Origin: Pseudoflavonifractor phocaeensis
GTDB lineage: Bacteria > Bacillota > Clostridia > Oscillospirales > Oscillospiraceae
DNA length: 64,000 bases
Direction: 5' to 3'
NCBI RefSeq assembly: GCF_021531815.1
Contig: NZ_JADYUM010000006.1
Coordinates: 1-64,000 of the forward strand
Shown here one piece after another: positions 33,510 through 42,721 of the stretch (position 1 is the stretch's first letter; every line of letters begins with the position of its first letter). The notes under the pieces are model-generated. The model searched no databases. It saw only the letters and a program-made list of their open reading frames with translations, and was not told where the DNA came from. Made by a program: the position numbers and the translations under genes.

Positions 33510-34946
33510 ATGAAAATCTTATTTGCCTCTCCCGAAGTTGCTCCCTTCATCAAGACCGGCGGTCTGGCCGACGTGGCCGGCTCCCTCCCCCAGGCTCTGG
33601 CCAAGGAGGGCCATGAGGTCAAGGTCATTCTCCCCCTGTACGAGGGGATCGGCCAGGAATGGCGCAGCCAGATGACCTTCCTGAAATATTTCAACGTCAC
33701 CCTGTCCTGGCGTCAGGTCTACTGCGGGGTCTTTGAACTGGAGCGTGACGGCGTCACCTACTGGTTTGTGGACAACGAGTACTATTTCAAGCGCTGGCAG
33801 ATCTACGGTCACTTCGATGACTGCGAGCGGTTCGCCTATTTCTCCCGGGCCGTCATCGAGACGCCGGGGCAGCTGGATTGGGCTCCCGACGTCATCCACT
33901 GCAACGACTGGCAGACCGCCCTGGTCCCCGTCTATCTGCTGGAGGAGAAGTACCGTATCCCCCAGTTGGCCCACGCCAAGTCCGTCTTCACCATCCACAA
34001 CATTGAGTACCAGGGCCGCTACGGCGAGCAGGTGCTGAAGGACGTCATCGGCCTGGACGCCAGCTACTTCAACGAGGGAATGCTGGCCTACTTTGGGGAC
34101 GTGAACCTGATGAAGGGCGCCATCATGGCCTCCAATTTCGTTACCACCGTCTCCCCCACCTACGCCCAGGAGCTGCGCACCCCCTTCTATGCCAAGGGTC
34201 TGGACGGCGTCATCAACCAGCAGGCCGGCAAGATCGAGGGCATCCTCAACGGTATCGACATGGAGCTGTATGACCCTGCCACCAATCCCGGCCTGACCGC
34301 CAACTTCACCACCAAGGCTCTGGTCAAGGGGAAGAACGAGTGCAAGCTGGCCCTTCAGAAGGCCGTGGGACTCCAGGAGAACCCGGACATTCCCATCATC
34401 GCCTGCATCTCCCGCCTGGTGGGCCACAAGGGCTTCTCCCTGGTCACCGATGTTCTCCATGAGATCATGGGTATGGACGTGCAGATGGTGGTGCTGGGCA
34501 CCGGCGACTGGCAGTATGAGGAAGCCTTCCGCCACGCCCAGAGCCAGTATCCCGGCCGTTTCGCCGCCCAGCTGACCTACTCCGCCCCCCTGTCCACCAT
34601 GATCTACGCCGGCGCCGACATCTTCCTCATGCCCTCCATCTCCGAGCCCTGCGGCCTGAGCCAGATCATCGCCATGCGGTTCGGCACCGTCCCCGTGGTC
34701 CGGGAAACTGGTGGTCTGAAAGACACCGTCACACCATACAATAAGTTCACCGGCGAAGGACGCGGCTTCACCTTCTCCAATATCAACGCGGGAGACATGA
34801 TGTGGGTGCTGCGGGAGGCTGTGGACCTCTATCACAACAACAAGAAGGCCTGGCGCAGCCTCCAGAAGGCCGGCATGACTGCCGACTTCTCCTGGACTAA
34901 TTCCGCCAAACAGTACCTGGACATCTACCAGCGCATCCAGGACTGA
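33510..34946 (+). CDS. glgA: Glycogen synthase
   Basis: The 478-residue GT5 enzyme transfers glucose from ADP-glucose to growing alpha-1,4 chains. The ADP-binding K-T-G-G-L-A is at 15-20, and the C-terminal domain has P-S-I-S-E-P-C-G-L-S-Q and the sugar-binding E-T-G-G-L-K-D-T-V. AAAGGGG lies 6 bases before the ATG. A 210-base gap with a palindromic element separates it from glgD, but no terminator was seen, so it is probably in the same operon. Confidence 0.95.
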   Translation: MKILFASPEVAPFIKTGGLADVAGSLPQALAKEGHEVKVILPLYEGIGQEWRSQMTFLKYFNVTLSWRQVYCGVFELERDGVTYWFVDNEYYFKRWQIYGHFDDCERFAYFSRAVIETPGQLDWAPDVIHCNDWQTALVPVYLLEEKYRIPQLAHAKSVFTIHNIEYQGRYGEQVLKDVIGLDASYFNEGMLAYFGDVNLMKGAIMASNFVTTVSPTYAQELRTPFYAKGLDGVINQQAGKIEGILNGIDMELYDPATNPGLTANFTTKALVKGKNECKLALQKAVGLQENPDIPIIACISRLVGHKGFSLVTDVLHEIMGMDVQMVVLGTGDWQYEEAFRHAQSQYPGRFAAQLTYSAPLSTMIYAGADIFLMPSISEPCGLSQIIAMRFGTVPVVRETGGLKDTVTPYNKFTGEGRGFTFSNINAGDMMWVLREAVDLYHNNKKAWRSLQKAGMTADFSWTNSAKQYLDIYQRIQD

Positions 34947-34963
34947 CCGTTCCCCGTCATCCA

Positions 34964-34991
34964 GGGGCCCCCGCCGGAAGGCGGGGGCCCC
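34964..34991 (+). terminator. Terminator of the glgBCDA operon
   Basis: A perfect 12-bp GC-rich stem with a GGAA loop, followed by TTTCTTCC. Confidence 0.9.
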
Positions 34992-35083
34992 TTTCTTCCT
35001 CCTTTCCGCTCTTTCCCCGTCAAATATTGTATAAAATGGACAGAGCGTCCCGCGTTTTCTCCCCTTTTGCGCCTTTCTGCCGA

Positions 35084-35112
35084 TTGACGCTTTCTGGAAA
35101 ACCTGATACAAT
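35084..35112 (+). promoter_or_regulatory. Promoter of glgP
   Basis: TTGACG (35084-35089), a 17-base spacer and TACAAT (35107-35112). The -35 box and spacing equal those of the glgB promoter. Confidence 0.8.
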
Positions 35113-35199
35113 TAAAGGCTGTAAAAGCTCTATTCCCCCACACTTTTTCATAATAAATCATAAAATGATAAAACAATTCAAGGAACGGGAGGCAGCGTT

Positions 35200-37632
35200 A
35201 TGGCTGAATATACCAAGGCCCAGCTTACCGATATGATTATAGGAAAGCTCCAGCGCAACTTTGGACGCACCGTGGAGGAGGCCACCAAGAACCACATGTT
35301 CAAGGCCTGCGCCCTGGTGCTCCGGGACATCATGTCCCGCCGCCAGATGGAGACAGACAACCGGATCTGGGAGGGCCAGCAGCGCCAGGTCCACTACCTG
35401 TCCCTGGAATTTCTGATGGGCCGCTCTCTGGAGAAAAACGCCTACAATCTGGGGCTGCTTGACACTCTGAAGGACGCTCTGGAGGACCTGGGCTTTTCCG
35501 CCTCCGACCTGTTTGAGCAGGAGCCCGACGCCGGTCTGGGCAACGGCGGCCTGGGCCGTCTGGCCGCCTGCTATCTGGACTCCATGACCACCCTGGAGAT
35601 CCCCGCCACCGGCTATTCCATCTGCTACGAGCTGGGTATCTTCAAGCAGAAGATCATCGACGGCAAGCAGGTGGAGCTGGCCGACAACTGGCTGGGCCTG
35701 GGCGACGCCTGGCTCATCCCCAAGCTGGACGAGACTGAGGAGGTCCGGTTCGGCGGCAAGATCGTGGACCATTGGGACGAGAACGGCCACAACCACCCCG
35801 AGCATGTGGGCTACACCACCGTTCTGGCCATCCCCCGGGACATGGAGATCGCCGGCTACCAGACCCGCCACACCAATATCCTGCGCCTGTGGGACGCCAA
35901 GAGCCCCGTGCCCGTGGATATGTCCCTGTACTCCCGGGGCGAGTACCTGAAGGCGGTGGAGCAGCAGGCCATGGCCGAGGTCATCGCCAAGGTCCTGTAC
36001 CCCGATGACAACCACTACGAGGGCAAATCCCTGCGTCTGAAGCAGCAGTACTTCTTCGTCTCCGCCACCGTCCAGTCCATCGTCCGCAAGCACCGCTCCC
36101 AGTACGGCACCCTGCGTAACTTCCACGAGAAGCACGTCATCCAGATCAACGACACCCATCCCACCCTGGTCATCCCCGAGCTGATGCGGATCCTTCTGGA
36201 TGTGGAGGGCTACTCCTGGGACGAGGCCTGGCACATCGTCACCCACAGCGTCTGCTACACCAACCACACCATCCTGGCTGAGGCTCTGGAGCGCTGGCCC
36301 CAGACCCTGATCGAGACCCTGCTGCCCCGGATCTGGGAGATCCTCAAGGAGATCTCCGGCCGCTATCAGCGGGAGCTGGAGTACCGCTACGGCGGCGACA
36401 TGGGCAAGGTGGGCCACATGGCCATCATCTGGGGCGGCGAGGTCCGCATGGCCAACCTGTGCGTCTGCGCCTGCCAGGCCATCAACGGCGTGTCCGCCCT
36501 CCACTCCGACATTCTGAAGCGGGACGTCTTCCACGACGCCTATCTGGCTAACCCCGACAAGTTCCAGAACGTGACCAACGGCATCGACCACCGCCGCTGG
36601 CTGTCCCAGATCAACCCCAAGCTGGACGCCCTGATCCGGGAGTGCACCGGCGGCGACCAGTACCTGCTCCAGCCCGAGGCCATCCGCGGCCTGGAAAAAT
36701 ACAAGGATGACGCGTCCGTTCTGGACCAGCTGGCCAAGATCAAGCAGGAGAACAAGCGCCGCTTCGCCAGCTATGTGGCCCGTGAGTCCGGCGTGATCCT
36801 GAACACCGACGCCATCTTCGACGTCCAGGTGAAGCGCCTCCACGAGTATAAGCGCCAGCTGCTCAACGTGCTCCATATCGTCCACCTGTACAACCAGCTG
36901 CGGGATAATCCCAACATGGAATTCACCCCCCAGACCTTCCTCTTCGGCGCCAAGGCAGCCCCCGGCTACCTTGTGGCTAAGGACATCATCCAGCTCATCA
37001 ACTCCCTGTCCAACCAGATCAACAACGACCCCATCTGCAAGGATAAGCTGCAGGTGGTCTTCCTGGAGAACTACCGGGTCTCCCTGGCGGAGAAGCTGAT
37101 GCCCGCCTCCGAGCTGTCCGAGCAGATCTCCACCGCCGGCAAGGAGGCCAGCGGCACCGGCAACATGAAGTTCATGATGAACGGCGCCCTGACCATCGGC
37201 ACTCTGGACGGCGCCAACGTGGAGATGCACCAGCAGGTGGGCGACGAAAACATCTTCCTCTTCGGCCTCACCGCCGACCAGGTGGCTGAGCGCAAGCGCC
37301 AGGGCTACCGCTCTCTGGACTACTACCAGCAGAACCCGGCGCTGAAGCGGGTCATCGACCAGATCGCCTCCGGTTTCAGCGACCACACCACCTATGTCAA
37401 TCTGACCAACCGCCTGCTGTTCGGCAGCGGCGGCTCCCTGGCCGACGAGTACATGCTGTTCGCCGACTTTGACAGCTACTGCGCCGCCCACCGCCGCGCT
37501 CTGGAGACTTACGCCGACCAGCGGCGCTGGAACCAGATGTCCCTCATCAACATTGCCCGGTCCGGCATCTTCGCCGCCGACCGCTCCATCTCCGAATACG
37601 CCAAAAACATCTGGCATGTGCCCACCCGTTAA
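35200..37632 (+). CDS. glgP: Glycogen/maltodextrin phosphorylase
   Basis: The 810-residue GT35 enzyme releases glucose-1-phosphate from alpha-1,4-glucan ends. The pyridoxal-phosphate Lys is K657 in E-A-S-G-T-G-N-M-K. Other landmarks are D-A-G-L-G-N-G-G-L-G-R-L near 111-121 and H-E-Y-K-R-Q near 550. Length and motifs are normal. Its own promoter, behind the glgA terminator, allows breakdown to be expressed independently of synthesis. The ribosome site is GGGAGG at 7 bases. Confidence 0.95.
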   Translation: MAEYTKAQLTDMIIGKLQRNFGRTVEEATKNHMFKACALVLRDIMSRRQMETDNRIWEGQQRQVHYLSLEFLMGRSLEKNAYNLGLLDTLKDALEDLGFSASDLFEQEPDAGLGNGGLGRLAACYLDSMTTLEIPATGYSICYELGIFKQKIIDGKQVELADNWLGLGDAWLIPKLDETEEVRFGGKIVDHWDENGHNHPEHVGYTTVLAIPRDMEIAGYQTRHTNILRLWDAKSPVPVDMSLYSRGEYLKAVEQQAMAEVIAKVLYPDDNHYEGKSLRLKQQYFFVSATVQSIVRKHRSQYGTLRNFHEKHVIQINDTHPTLVIPELMRILLDVEGYSWDEAWHIVTHSVCYTNHTILAEALERWPQTLIETLLPRIWEILKEISGRYQRELEYRYGGDMGKVGHMAIIWGGEVRMANLCVCACQAINGVSALHSDILKRDVFHDAYLANPDKFQNVTNGIDHRRWLSQINPKLDALIRECTGGDQYLLQPEAIRGLEKYKDDASVLDQLAKIKQENKRRFASYVARESGVILNTDAIFDVQVKRLHEYKRQLLNVLHIVHLYNQLRDNPNMEFTPQTFLFGAKAAPGYLVAKDIIQLINSLSNQINNDPICKDKLQVVFLENYRVSLAEKLMPASELSEQISTAGKEASGTGNMKFMMNGALTIGTLDGANVEMHQQVGDENIFLFGLTADQVAERKRQGYRSLDYYQQNPALKRVIDQIASGFSDHTTYVNLTNRLLFGSGGSLADEYMLFADFDSYCAAHRRALETYADQRRWNQMSLINIARSGIFAADRSISEYAKNIWHVPTR

Positions 37633-37641
37633 AATCAACGA

Positions 37642-37680
37642 AAAGCGCCCTCCTGTTCCCCATGGGCAGGAGGGCGCTTT
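37642..37680 (+). terminator. Terminator of glgP
   Basis: A perfect 14-bp stem (37642-37655 with 37667-37680) ending in CTTTC. Confidence 0.85.
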
Positions 37681-37699
37681 CATGCTGTCATTTCAAAAA

Positions 37700-37735
37700 A
37701 TATGAGCCGCCGGGGCCTGTGCCCGGCGGCTCATA
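37700..37735 (-). terminator. Terminator of the ATP-grasp/esterase operon
   Basis: A perfect 15-bp stem (37700-37714 with 37721-37735, one unpaired base) followed on the minus strand by TTTTTTG. Confidence 0.85.
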
Positions 37736-37752
37736 TTCTTGCTCAAAACGTC

Positions 37753-38946
37753 TCAGCGGCACTGCAAAATGTCGCAGTAGAACTGGTCCAGTTCCTCCCG
37801 CGTGGGGAACACAGCCACGTACATCTGGTTGCCCATAGCGCCGGCCAGGGCGTCGGGAATGCGCTCCACCATCCGCATCTGGGCGGCATACTTGTCCAGG
37901 ATCTCCTGGTGGCTGAGCACAAAGTCCTTGCCGTCCCGGCGGCCGGCAAAGGCGCAGAACGCGTGCTCACCCACCGGCATGGTGGACCGGCCGAAGGCGA
38001 TCATATCCGCCCAGATCTTGTACACGTTGGTGCTGTGGGCGAAGTTGATCATATCGGGGGTAAACCCGCCGCAGGGGCGCATGTTGACCTCCAGGCCCAC
38101 GATCTGGCCCTTTTTGCCCAGCCCCTTCTGGTCCTGAGTCAGGCGGAAGAACTCAAAGTGGACAAACCGGCTCTTGACGCCGAAGGCCTTCACCGTGGCC
38201 CGGCCGGCCTTCCGGGTGTCCTCAGGCAGGTCCTTCACAATGTAGTAAATGGAATTTCCGTTCTCGTTGACGATGTCCATGATGGAGAAGGGGGTGACGT
38301 TGCCCGTCTCAAACATAGGCTCGCCGTTGGCGTCGATGATGGCGTCGTAGGAATTGACCTCGGCGTTGACGAACTCCTCCATGATGTAGGGTATGTCCTG
38401 GGGCATCTCCGCCAGGAAGTTGTCCAGATCCTGGTCGCAGGCCAGCTTGTAGGTGTTGGCGGCGCCCACGCCGTTGTCCGGCTTGACCACCACCGGGTAG
38501 CCCACCTTCTTGATGAAGGCGGCGCAGTCCTCCCGGCCCTCCACCAGGTGGTAGCGGGCGGTGGGGATCCCTGCCTTGGCATAGAACTCCTTCATCTTGG
38601 ACTTATACTTGACCCGGGGCATATCCTCGTTCTGGAAGCCGGAGGTGATGTGGAAGTCGGTGCGCAGCCGGGCGTCCCGCTCCAGCCAGTACTCGTTGTT
38701 GGACTCCAGCCAGTCAATGCGGCCATACTTGAAAATAAAGAAGGCCACCGCCCGGTACACCTGGTCATAGTTCTCCAGCGTGTCCACCTTGTAATACTCA
38801 TTCAGGCTGGCCTTCAGGTCGCCGCTGAGCTGGTCATAGGGTTGGTCGCCGATGCCCAGCACGTTCATGCCGTTGTTCTTCAGTTCCCGGCAGAACTGCC
38901 AGTAGTTGGTGGGGAAGTTGGGGGAAATAAAAATGAAGTTTTTCAT
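37753..38946 (-). CDS. ATP-grasp ligase of unknown substrate
   Basis: The 397-residue protein has the carbamoyl-phosphate-synthase-like ATP-grasp layout: a pre-ATP-grasp domain (M-K-N-F-I-F-I-S-P-N-F-P), the ATP loop P-V-V-V-K-P-D-N-G-V-G-A near residues 161-172, and the Mg2+-binding E-V-N-M-R-P-C-G-G near 300-308. The family joins a carboxylate to an amine or thiol. The substrate is unknown. It lies on one strand behind two alpha/beta-hydrolases (spacings 47 and 23 bases), suggesting a small pathway that makes and hydrolyses an amide or ester. The ribosome site is weak. Confidence 0.75.
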   Translation of the reverse strand: MKNFIFISPNFPTNYWQFCRELKNNGMNVLGIGDQPYDQLSGDLKASLNEYYKVDTLENYDQVYRAVAFFIFKYGRIDWLESNNEYWLERDARLRTDFHITSGFQNEDMPRVKYKSKMKEFYAKAGIPTARYHLVEGREDCAAFIKKVGYPVVVKPDNGVGAANTYKLACDQDLDNFLAEMPQDIPYIMEEFVNAEVNSYDAIIDANGEPMFETGNVTPFSIMDIVNENGNSIYYIVKDLPEDTRKAGRATVKAFGVKSRFVHFEFFRLTQDQKGLGKKGQIVGLEVNMRPCGGFTPDMINFAHSTNVYKIWADMIAFGRSTMPVGEHAFCAFAGRRDGKDFVLSHQEILDKYAAQMRMVERIPDALAGAMGNQMYVAVFPTREELDQFYCDILQCR

Positions 38947-38993
38947 ACCGATTCCAGCTTTCTCTCTTAATTCCAAACAGGACACACACCCTG

Positions 38994-39746
38994 TCACCCT
39001 AGCAGATAGGGCAGGAAATAGGCCACCTGTTTGTGCCACCAGGGCCAGTCGTGGTTCACGTCCCAGCCCCAGAAGTCCACCCACAGCTGGATGCCCTTCT
39101 CCTGGCACAGCTGCTGGACCCGCCGGGTGGTCTCCGGCTGTTCCCAGGCGCCCTGGCCCACGCAGATGACACCCTTGTGCTGGTTGTACTGGCCGATGAA
39201 GGGGTGGTCTGCGGGCAGGTTGGCCAGATAGTCCACAGGGGAGTTGAGGTAGACCACATCGTCCATGTAGCCGTCAAAGCCATAGCTGGCCGTGTAGATG
39301 CCGCTGAGGGCCAGCAGGCCATCGAACAGGTCGGGGCGGCGGAAATACAGGTTGACGGCGTGGGTGGCGCCCAGGCTGCATCCGAAGGCCATCACCCCCG
39401 GGAAGCCTGTCCACCCGTTGCAGCGGTTGGTCATGTCCCGGATAAAGGGGACCATCTCGTCGGTGATATACCGCATCCACTGTTCGTGGCGGCGGGCTCG
39501 CCAATAGGGGTCGCCCCCCTTGTCGGACCAGGTCTCCTTGTCCATGGTATCGATGGAAAACACCATCACCTGCCCCGATTCGATCCAGGGGGCCCAGGTA
39601 TCGGTCATGTGGAAGCTCTCAAAATCAAAGAAGCGGCCGTCCTGGCAGGGGATAAACAGCACCGGCCGGCCCGCGTGGCCGTACACCTTACACTCCATAT
39701 CCCGTCCCAGCGCGGGGCTGTACTGCTTAAAATATTGTGTCTGCAT
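38994..39746 (-). CDS. Alpha/beta-hydrolase esterase
   Basis: The 250-residue cytoplasmic protein has the alpha/beta-hydrolase nucleophile elbow F-G-C-S-L-G near residues 122-127 and a C-terminal H-D-W-P-W-W-H where the catalytic His is expected. It resembles the putative-esterase (esterase D) family. The ATG at 39746 has GGAGGTG 8 bases upstream. Middle gene of the three-gene operon. Confidence 0.75.
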   Translation of the reverse strand: MQTQYFKQYSPALGRDMECKVYGHAGRPVLFIPCQDGRFFDFESFHMTDTWAPWIESGQVMVFSIDTMDKETWSDKGGDPYWRARRHEQWMRYITDEMVPFIRDMTNRCNGWTGFPGVMAFGCSLGATHAVNLYFRRPDLFDGLLALSGIYTASYGFDGYMDDVVYLNSPVDYLANLPADHPFIGQYNQHKGVICVGQGAWEQPETTRRVQQLCQEKGIQLWVDFWGWDVNHDWPWWHKQVAYFLPYLLG

Positions 39747-39769
39747 GGGGAGCACCTCCATTATTCAGC

Positions 39770-40534
39770 TTACAGGCCGTAGAGCAGCGTGTTCATAAAA
39801 AACGGGATCTGCCGCTCCCAGCTGGCCTCGCAGTGGGTGCCTCCCGGCACAATGCGGCAGGTGAGCGCCACGCCCCGCTCCAGCAGCAGAGACGCCACAT
39901 CGGAAAAGCCCCGGAGCATCTCCCCGTGGTTGCCCATCTCCTGGGCGCCGTAATCCATGTACACCACGGTGCCGGGCTGGATGCGGGCGGTACGCAGCAG
40001 CCGTTCCAGCCGCTCAGGGGCCAGCCAGATCGAGGGCGACAGGGCAGCGCACCGGGAAAAATACTTGTTGTACTTGCTCACAGCGTACAGGCTCATCAGC
40101 CCACCCATGGAGCTGCCGCCGATAAAGGTGTGTTCCCGGCCGGGCAGGGTGGGAAACCGCTCATCGATCTGGGGCTTGAAGGTCTTCACCATCCATTCCA
40201 TAGTCACCTTCCCCAGCCCTTTGATCCGTCCGAATTCCGGGTCCCGGCAGGCGAAGGGGGAATATTCGTTGAGGCGGCCATTGTTGGGGTCGTGGCTGCA
40301 CTCCACGGCGGCAATGATCAGCGGAGTCTGGGTGGACTCCATGTATTCCAGCATCCCCCAGCTTTTTCCGTAGGTGGCGTCCTCATCAAAAAACAGGTTA
40401 TGGCCGTCAAACATATACAGCACCGGGTAGCGCGCCTCCGGGTCCTGCTCCGCCTCATCGGGCAGGTAGAGATAGGCGCGCCTGGGCTGATCTCCAGACA
40501 GTTCCGGAATCGTGACTTCCCAAACATCAATCAT
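39770..40534 (-). CDS. Alpha/beta-hydrolase, esterase D/enterochelin-esterase type
   Basis: The 254-residue protein has R-R-A-Y-L-Y-L-P near residue 18, M-F-D-G-H-N near 42, the nucleophile elbow F-I-G-G-S-S-M-G-G near 139-147 and a late G-G-T-H-C-E that supplies the catalytic His. This is the pattern of the Fes/esterase D family, which cleaves siderophore or acyl esters. The substrate is unknown. First gene of the operon; no signal peptide. Confidence 0.8.
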   Translation of the reverse strand: MIDVWEVTIPELSGDQPRRAYLYLPDEAEQDPEARYPVLYMFDGHNLFFDEDATYGKSWGMLEYMESTQTPLIIAAVECSHDPNNGRLNEYSPFACRDPEFGRIKGLGKVTMEWMVKTFKPQIDERFPTLPGREHTFIGGSSMGGLMSLYAVSKYNKYFSRCAALSPSIWLAPERLERLLRTARIQPGTVVYMDYGAQEMGNHGEMLRGFSDVASLLLERGVALTCRIVPGGTHCEASWERQIPFFMNTLLYGL

Positions 40535-40578
40535 GACAGATCTCTTTTCCTTACATCACAGTGGATGGAATTATGATA

Positions 40579-40607
40579 AGTTTAGCACGCCGCCTGCAAA
40601 AATGCAA
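40579..40607 (-). promoter_or_regulatory. Promoter of the esterase/ATP-grasp operon
   Basis: TTGCAT (40607-40602), a 17-base spacer and TAAACT (40584-40579) on the minus strand. Confidence 0.5.
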
Positions 40608-40745
40608 TTGACGCTTTCCGCAAACTCCGGGGCGAAGTTTCCATACAATGTGTCTGGAGCGGCAAGTCCTTTTTCTTTCCGGCCGCATGTTCCATTTTTT
40701 CTCTCCATATACATGAGCATCACGATTTTATAGGAGGGTATCGCC

Positions 40746-40955
40746 ATGCGCCATCCATTCCGTTCCGTCCGGATCTTTCTGATTTCCAGAAAATGGGTCG
40801 TCTCCGGGGTCTGCCTCACCCTTGCCGCGCTTATGTTCTGCCTGGTCAACTATCCCGCCGTGGTCGGAGTTTCCGCCGCCTCCCGACAGCTGCCCATCTA
40901 CTGCGTCCAGCGGGACCAGAAACTGGTCGCCATCAGCTTCGATGCCGCCTGGGGT
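40746..40955 (+). pseudogene. Polysaccharide deacetylase (PdaB-like), interrupted
   Basis: About 70 codons remain: a basic N-terminus, one membrane segment (residues about 15-37), then R-Q-L-P-I-Y-C-V and the catalytic-domain start S-F-D-A-A-W-G, which in intact PdaB-like proteins continues N-E-D-T. Here it continues into unrelated sequence of the mobile element. AGGAGGG lies 7 bases before the ATG. A CATACAAT box at 40642-40649 fits a sporulation-sigma -10 element. The missing roughly 180 codons are not found in the window. Confidence 0.75.
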
Positions 40956-40966
40956 GATGTTATTTT

Positions 40967-41007
40967 GCGGACGTTGGGTCCCACAGGTTTCGGGGCTCAG
41001 CGTCCGC
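40967..41007. repeat. 16-bp imperfect inverted repeat at the element edge
   Basis: Arms 40967-40982 and 40992-41007 match at 13 of 16 positions; the three differences still pair as G-U. It is followed on the plus strand by ATTTTTC. It may end transcription from the cut gene or form part of the recombinase binding site. Confidence 0.55.
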
Positions 41008-41092
41008 ATTTTTCTTGGAATGATGATAGCACAGGACAAATCAGCTGTAAAGGCATGGGATTTCCCCGAAAAAACGGACGGAGAAAACCAAA

Positions 41093-42688
41093 CTATCCTC
41101 TGCCCCGCCGTTCCAGGACCCCCAGGTCATCTGAGAACGTGTATGTAATTTCCAGCTGTCCATCCTCGAAGACCAGGATCTGCCTGATGGTCTCAGCCAC
41201 GGTGGCCCGGTCCAAAGCCGTCAGCTTCCCCCGCTTCAGCAGCTCCGATACCCACGGCCTGTCCAGTCCCCTGTCCCGCGTCTGTTCCGGCCGCTCCAGC
41301 TGCCCGGAGAGCAGTTTCTCCTGGCGCTGGTAGTCCTCCTGATAGCGGAGGAAGTCCTCTTTGGTGATCAAACCGTCTTTGTAGTCTTCATAGGCGGACT
41401 TTTTTAGCCTGCGGACCCGCTCCAGATTCCCCAGCAGGCGTTCCCGCTCCCCTTTGCGGTCGCAGGTCTTTGCCTCCGGCCGGGCCCCCTCCGCCAGCTC
41501 CTTCAGGTCCTCCACCGCCGAGATGATCTTGTTCAGGTCCTCCAGTACGATCTGTTCCAGCGCCCGGTACGAGATGCCGTGGCGGGTGCAGACTGTGGGG
41601 CCGTACCGCTTGTAGGAGCCGCAGCAGTAGTACACGCCGCCCGGACCGTTGGTTTTGCTCATGGCCCGTCCGCAATCGCCGCAGCGCAGGAAACCTGCAA
41701 AAGGGCTGATATTTTCCTTGAAGTTCAGCGTCCGGGTGTCCCGCTGCAGCAGGGATTGGACCCGCTCCCACTGTTCCGCGCCGATGATGGCCTCGTGGGT
41801 ATGTTCCACTACCGCCCACTGGTCCTTCGACACAAGCCTGGCTTTGCCGTGCATGGTCTGACGGGGCGTCTTACCCTGTTCCATGTTGCCGGCGTACATC
41901 TGGTTGTTCAGGATGCGGTGTATGGTGGCGTAGGTCCAATAGGTTGTCCCATTCAGCTTCTGACCATTGTGATATTTCTCACCGTTGAGTTTCTTGTACT
42001 CGCTGGGGCAGGGCACCCCTTCGGCGTTCAATGTCTTGGCGATCTTGATTTTTCCATATCCCTGTTCAAATAAGGTAAAAATCCGCTGTACCACAGCCGC
42101 CGCCGGCGGGTCAACGATCAGCCGGTTGTGGTCGTTGGGGTCCTTCTGATACCCATAGCTGGCAAAGGCGCCTACAAACTCCCCTCGCCGCTGTTTGGCT
42201 TGGAAGGAACTTCGCACCTTTTGGGAGATATCCCGCGCGTACTGTTCGTTGATGATGTTCTTCACCGGGAGCAGCATGTCATAAGGGCCTTTTTCACTGT
42301 CGATATTGTCCCCGATGGCGACAAAGCGCACACCACGCTCTGGGAACCACCGCTCCAGATAGCGTCCCACATCAATGTAATCTCTTCCGAAACGGGACAG
42401 GTCCTTGACCACCACGCAGTTGACCCGCCCGGACTCAATATCCGCAATCAGGCGTTTGAATGCAGGACGCTCAAAATTTGTACCGGTATAGCCATCATCC
42501 ACGTAAAAGTCCATCGCTGCCATATCCGGCCGTTGGGCCAGATAGTCCTCCAGGAGCTTCTTCTGGTTGGCAATGCTATAGCTCTCCGGCTTGTCGCCGT
42601 CCTCCCGGGACAGGCGGGCATAGAGGGCGGCGCGCCACATGGCGCCGCCAAAGGGGCGATTCGCTTGGTTCCGCTTTGTACGTGCCAT
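41093..42688 (-). CDS. Large serine recombinase (TndX/TnpX type)
   Basis: The 531-residue integrase has the resolvase domain with catalytic Ser27 in L-Y-A-R-L-S-R-E-D, a recombinase domain with G-Y-Q-K near residue 160, a zinc ribbon (C-G-D-C-G near 320, then Y-Y-C-C-G and V-C) and a long coiled-coil C-terminus. It integrates and excises DNA circles between short core dinucleotides. It lies directly inside the disrupted gene, as expected for the integrase of the element. The ATG at 42688 has GGGAGGTG upstream. Confidence 0.92.
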   Translation of the reverse strand: MARTKRNQANRPFGGAMWRAALYARLSREDGDKPESYSIANQKKLLEDYLAQRPDMAAMDFYVDDGYTGTNFERPAFKRLIADIESGRVNCVVVKDLSRFGRDYIDVGRYLERWFPERGVRFVAIGDNIDSEKGPYDMLLPVKNIINEQYARDISQKVRSSFQAKQRRGEFVGAFASYGYQKDPNDHNRLIVDPPAAAVVQRIFTLFEQGYGKIKIAKTLNAEGVPCPSEYKKLNGEKYHNGQKLNGTTYWTYATIHRILNNQMYAGNMEQGKTPRQTMHGKARLVSKDQWAVVEHTHEAIIGAEQWERVQSLLQRDTRTLNFKENISPFAGFLRCGDCGRAMSKTNGPGGVYYCCGSYKRYGPTVCTRHGISYRALEQIVLEDLNKIISAVEDLKELAEGARPEAKTCDRKGERERLLGNLERVRRLKKSAYEDYKDGLITKEDFLRYQEDYQRQEKLLSGQLERPEQTRDRGLDRPWVSELLKRGKLTALDRATVAETIRQILVFEDGQLEITYTFSDDLGVLERRGRG

Positions 42689-42721
42689 GGGCACACCTCC
42701 CTTCCACTGTAATATGCAGAC

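Noticed and set aside
35158-37683. An 841-codon minus-strand frame opposite glgP
   Set aside because: It mirrors the GC-rich third-position bias of glgP, has low-complexity Val/Gly/Leu/His-rich sequence and no ribosome site.
40642-40649. CATACAAT as a proven sporulation-sigma promoter
   Set aside because: The -10 fits, but no matching -35 box is at the right distance, so it was kept only as a note.
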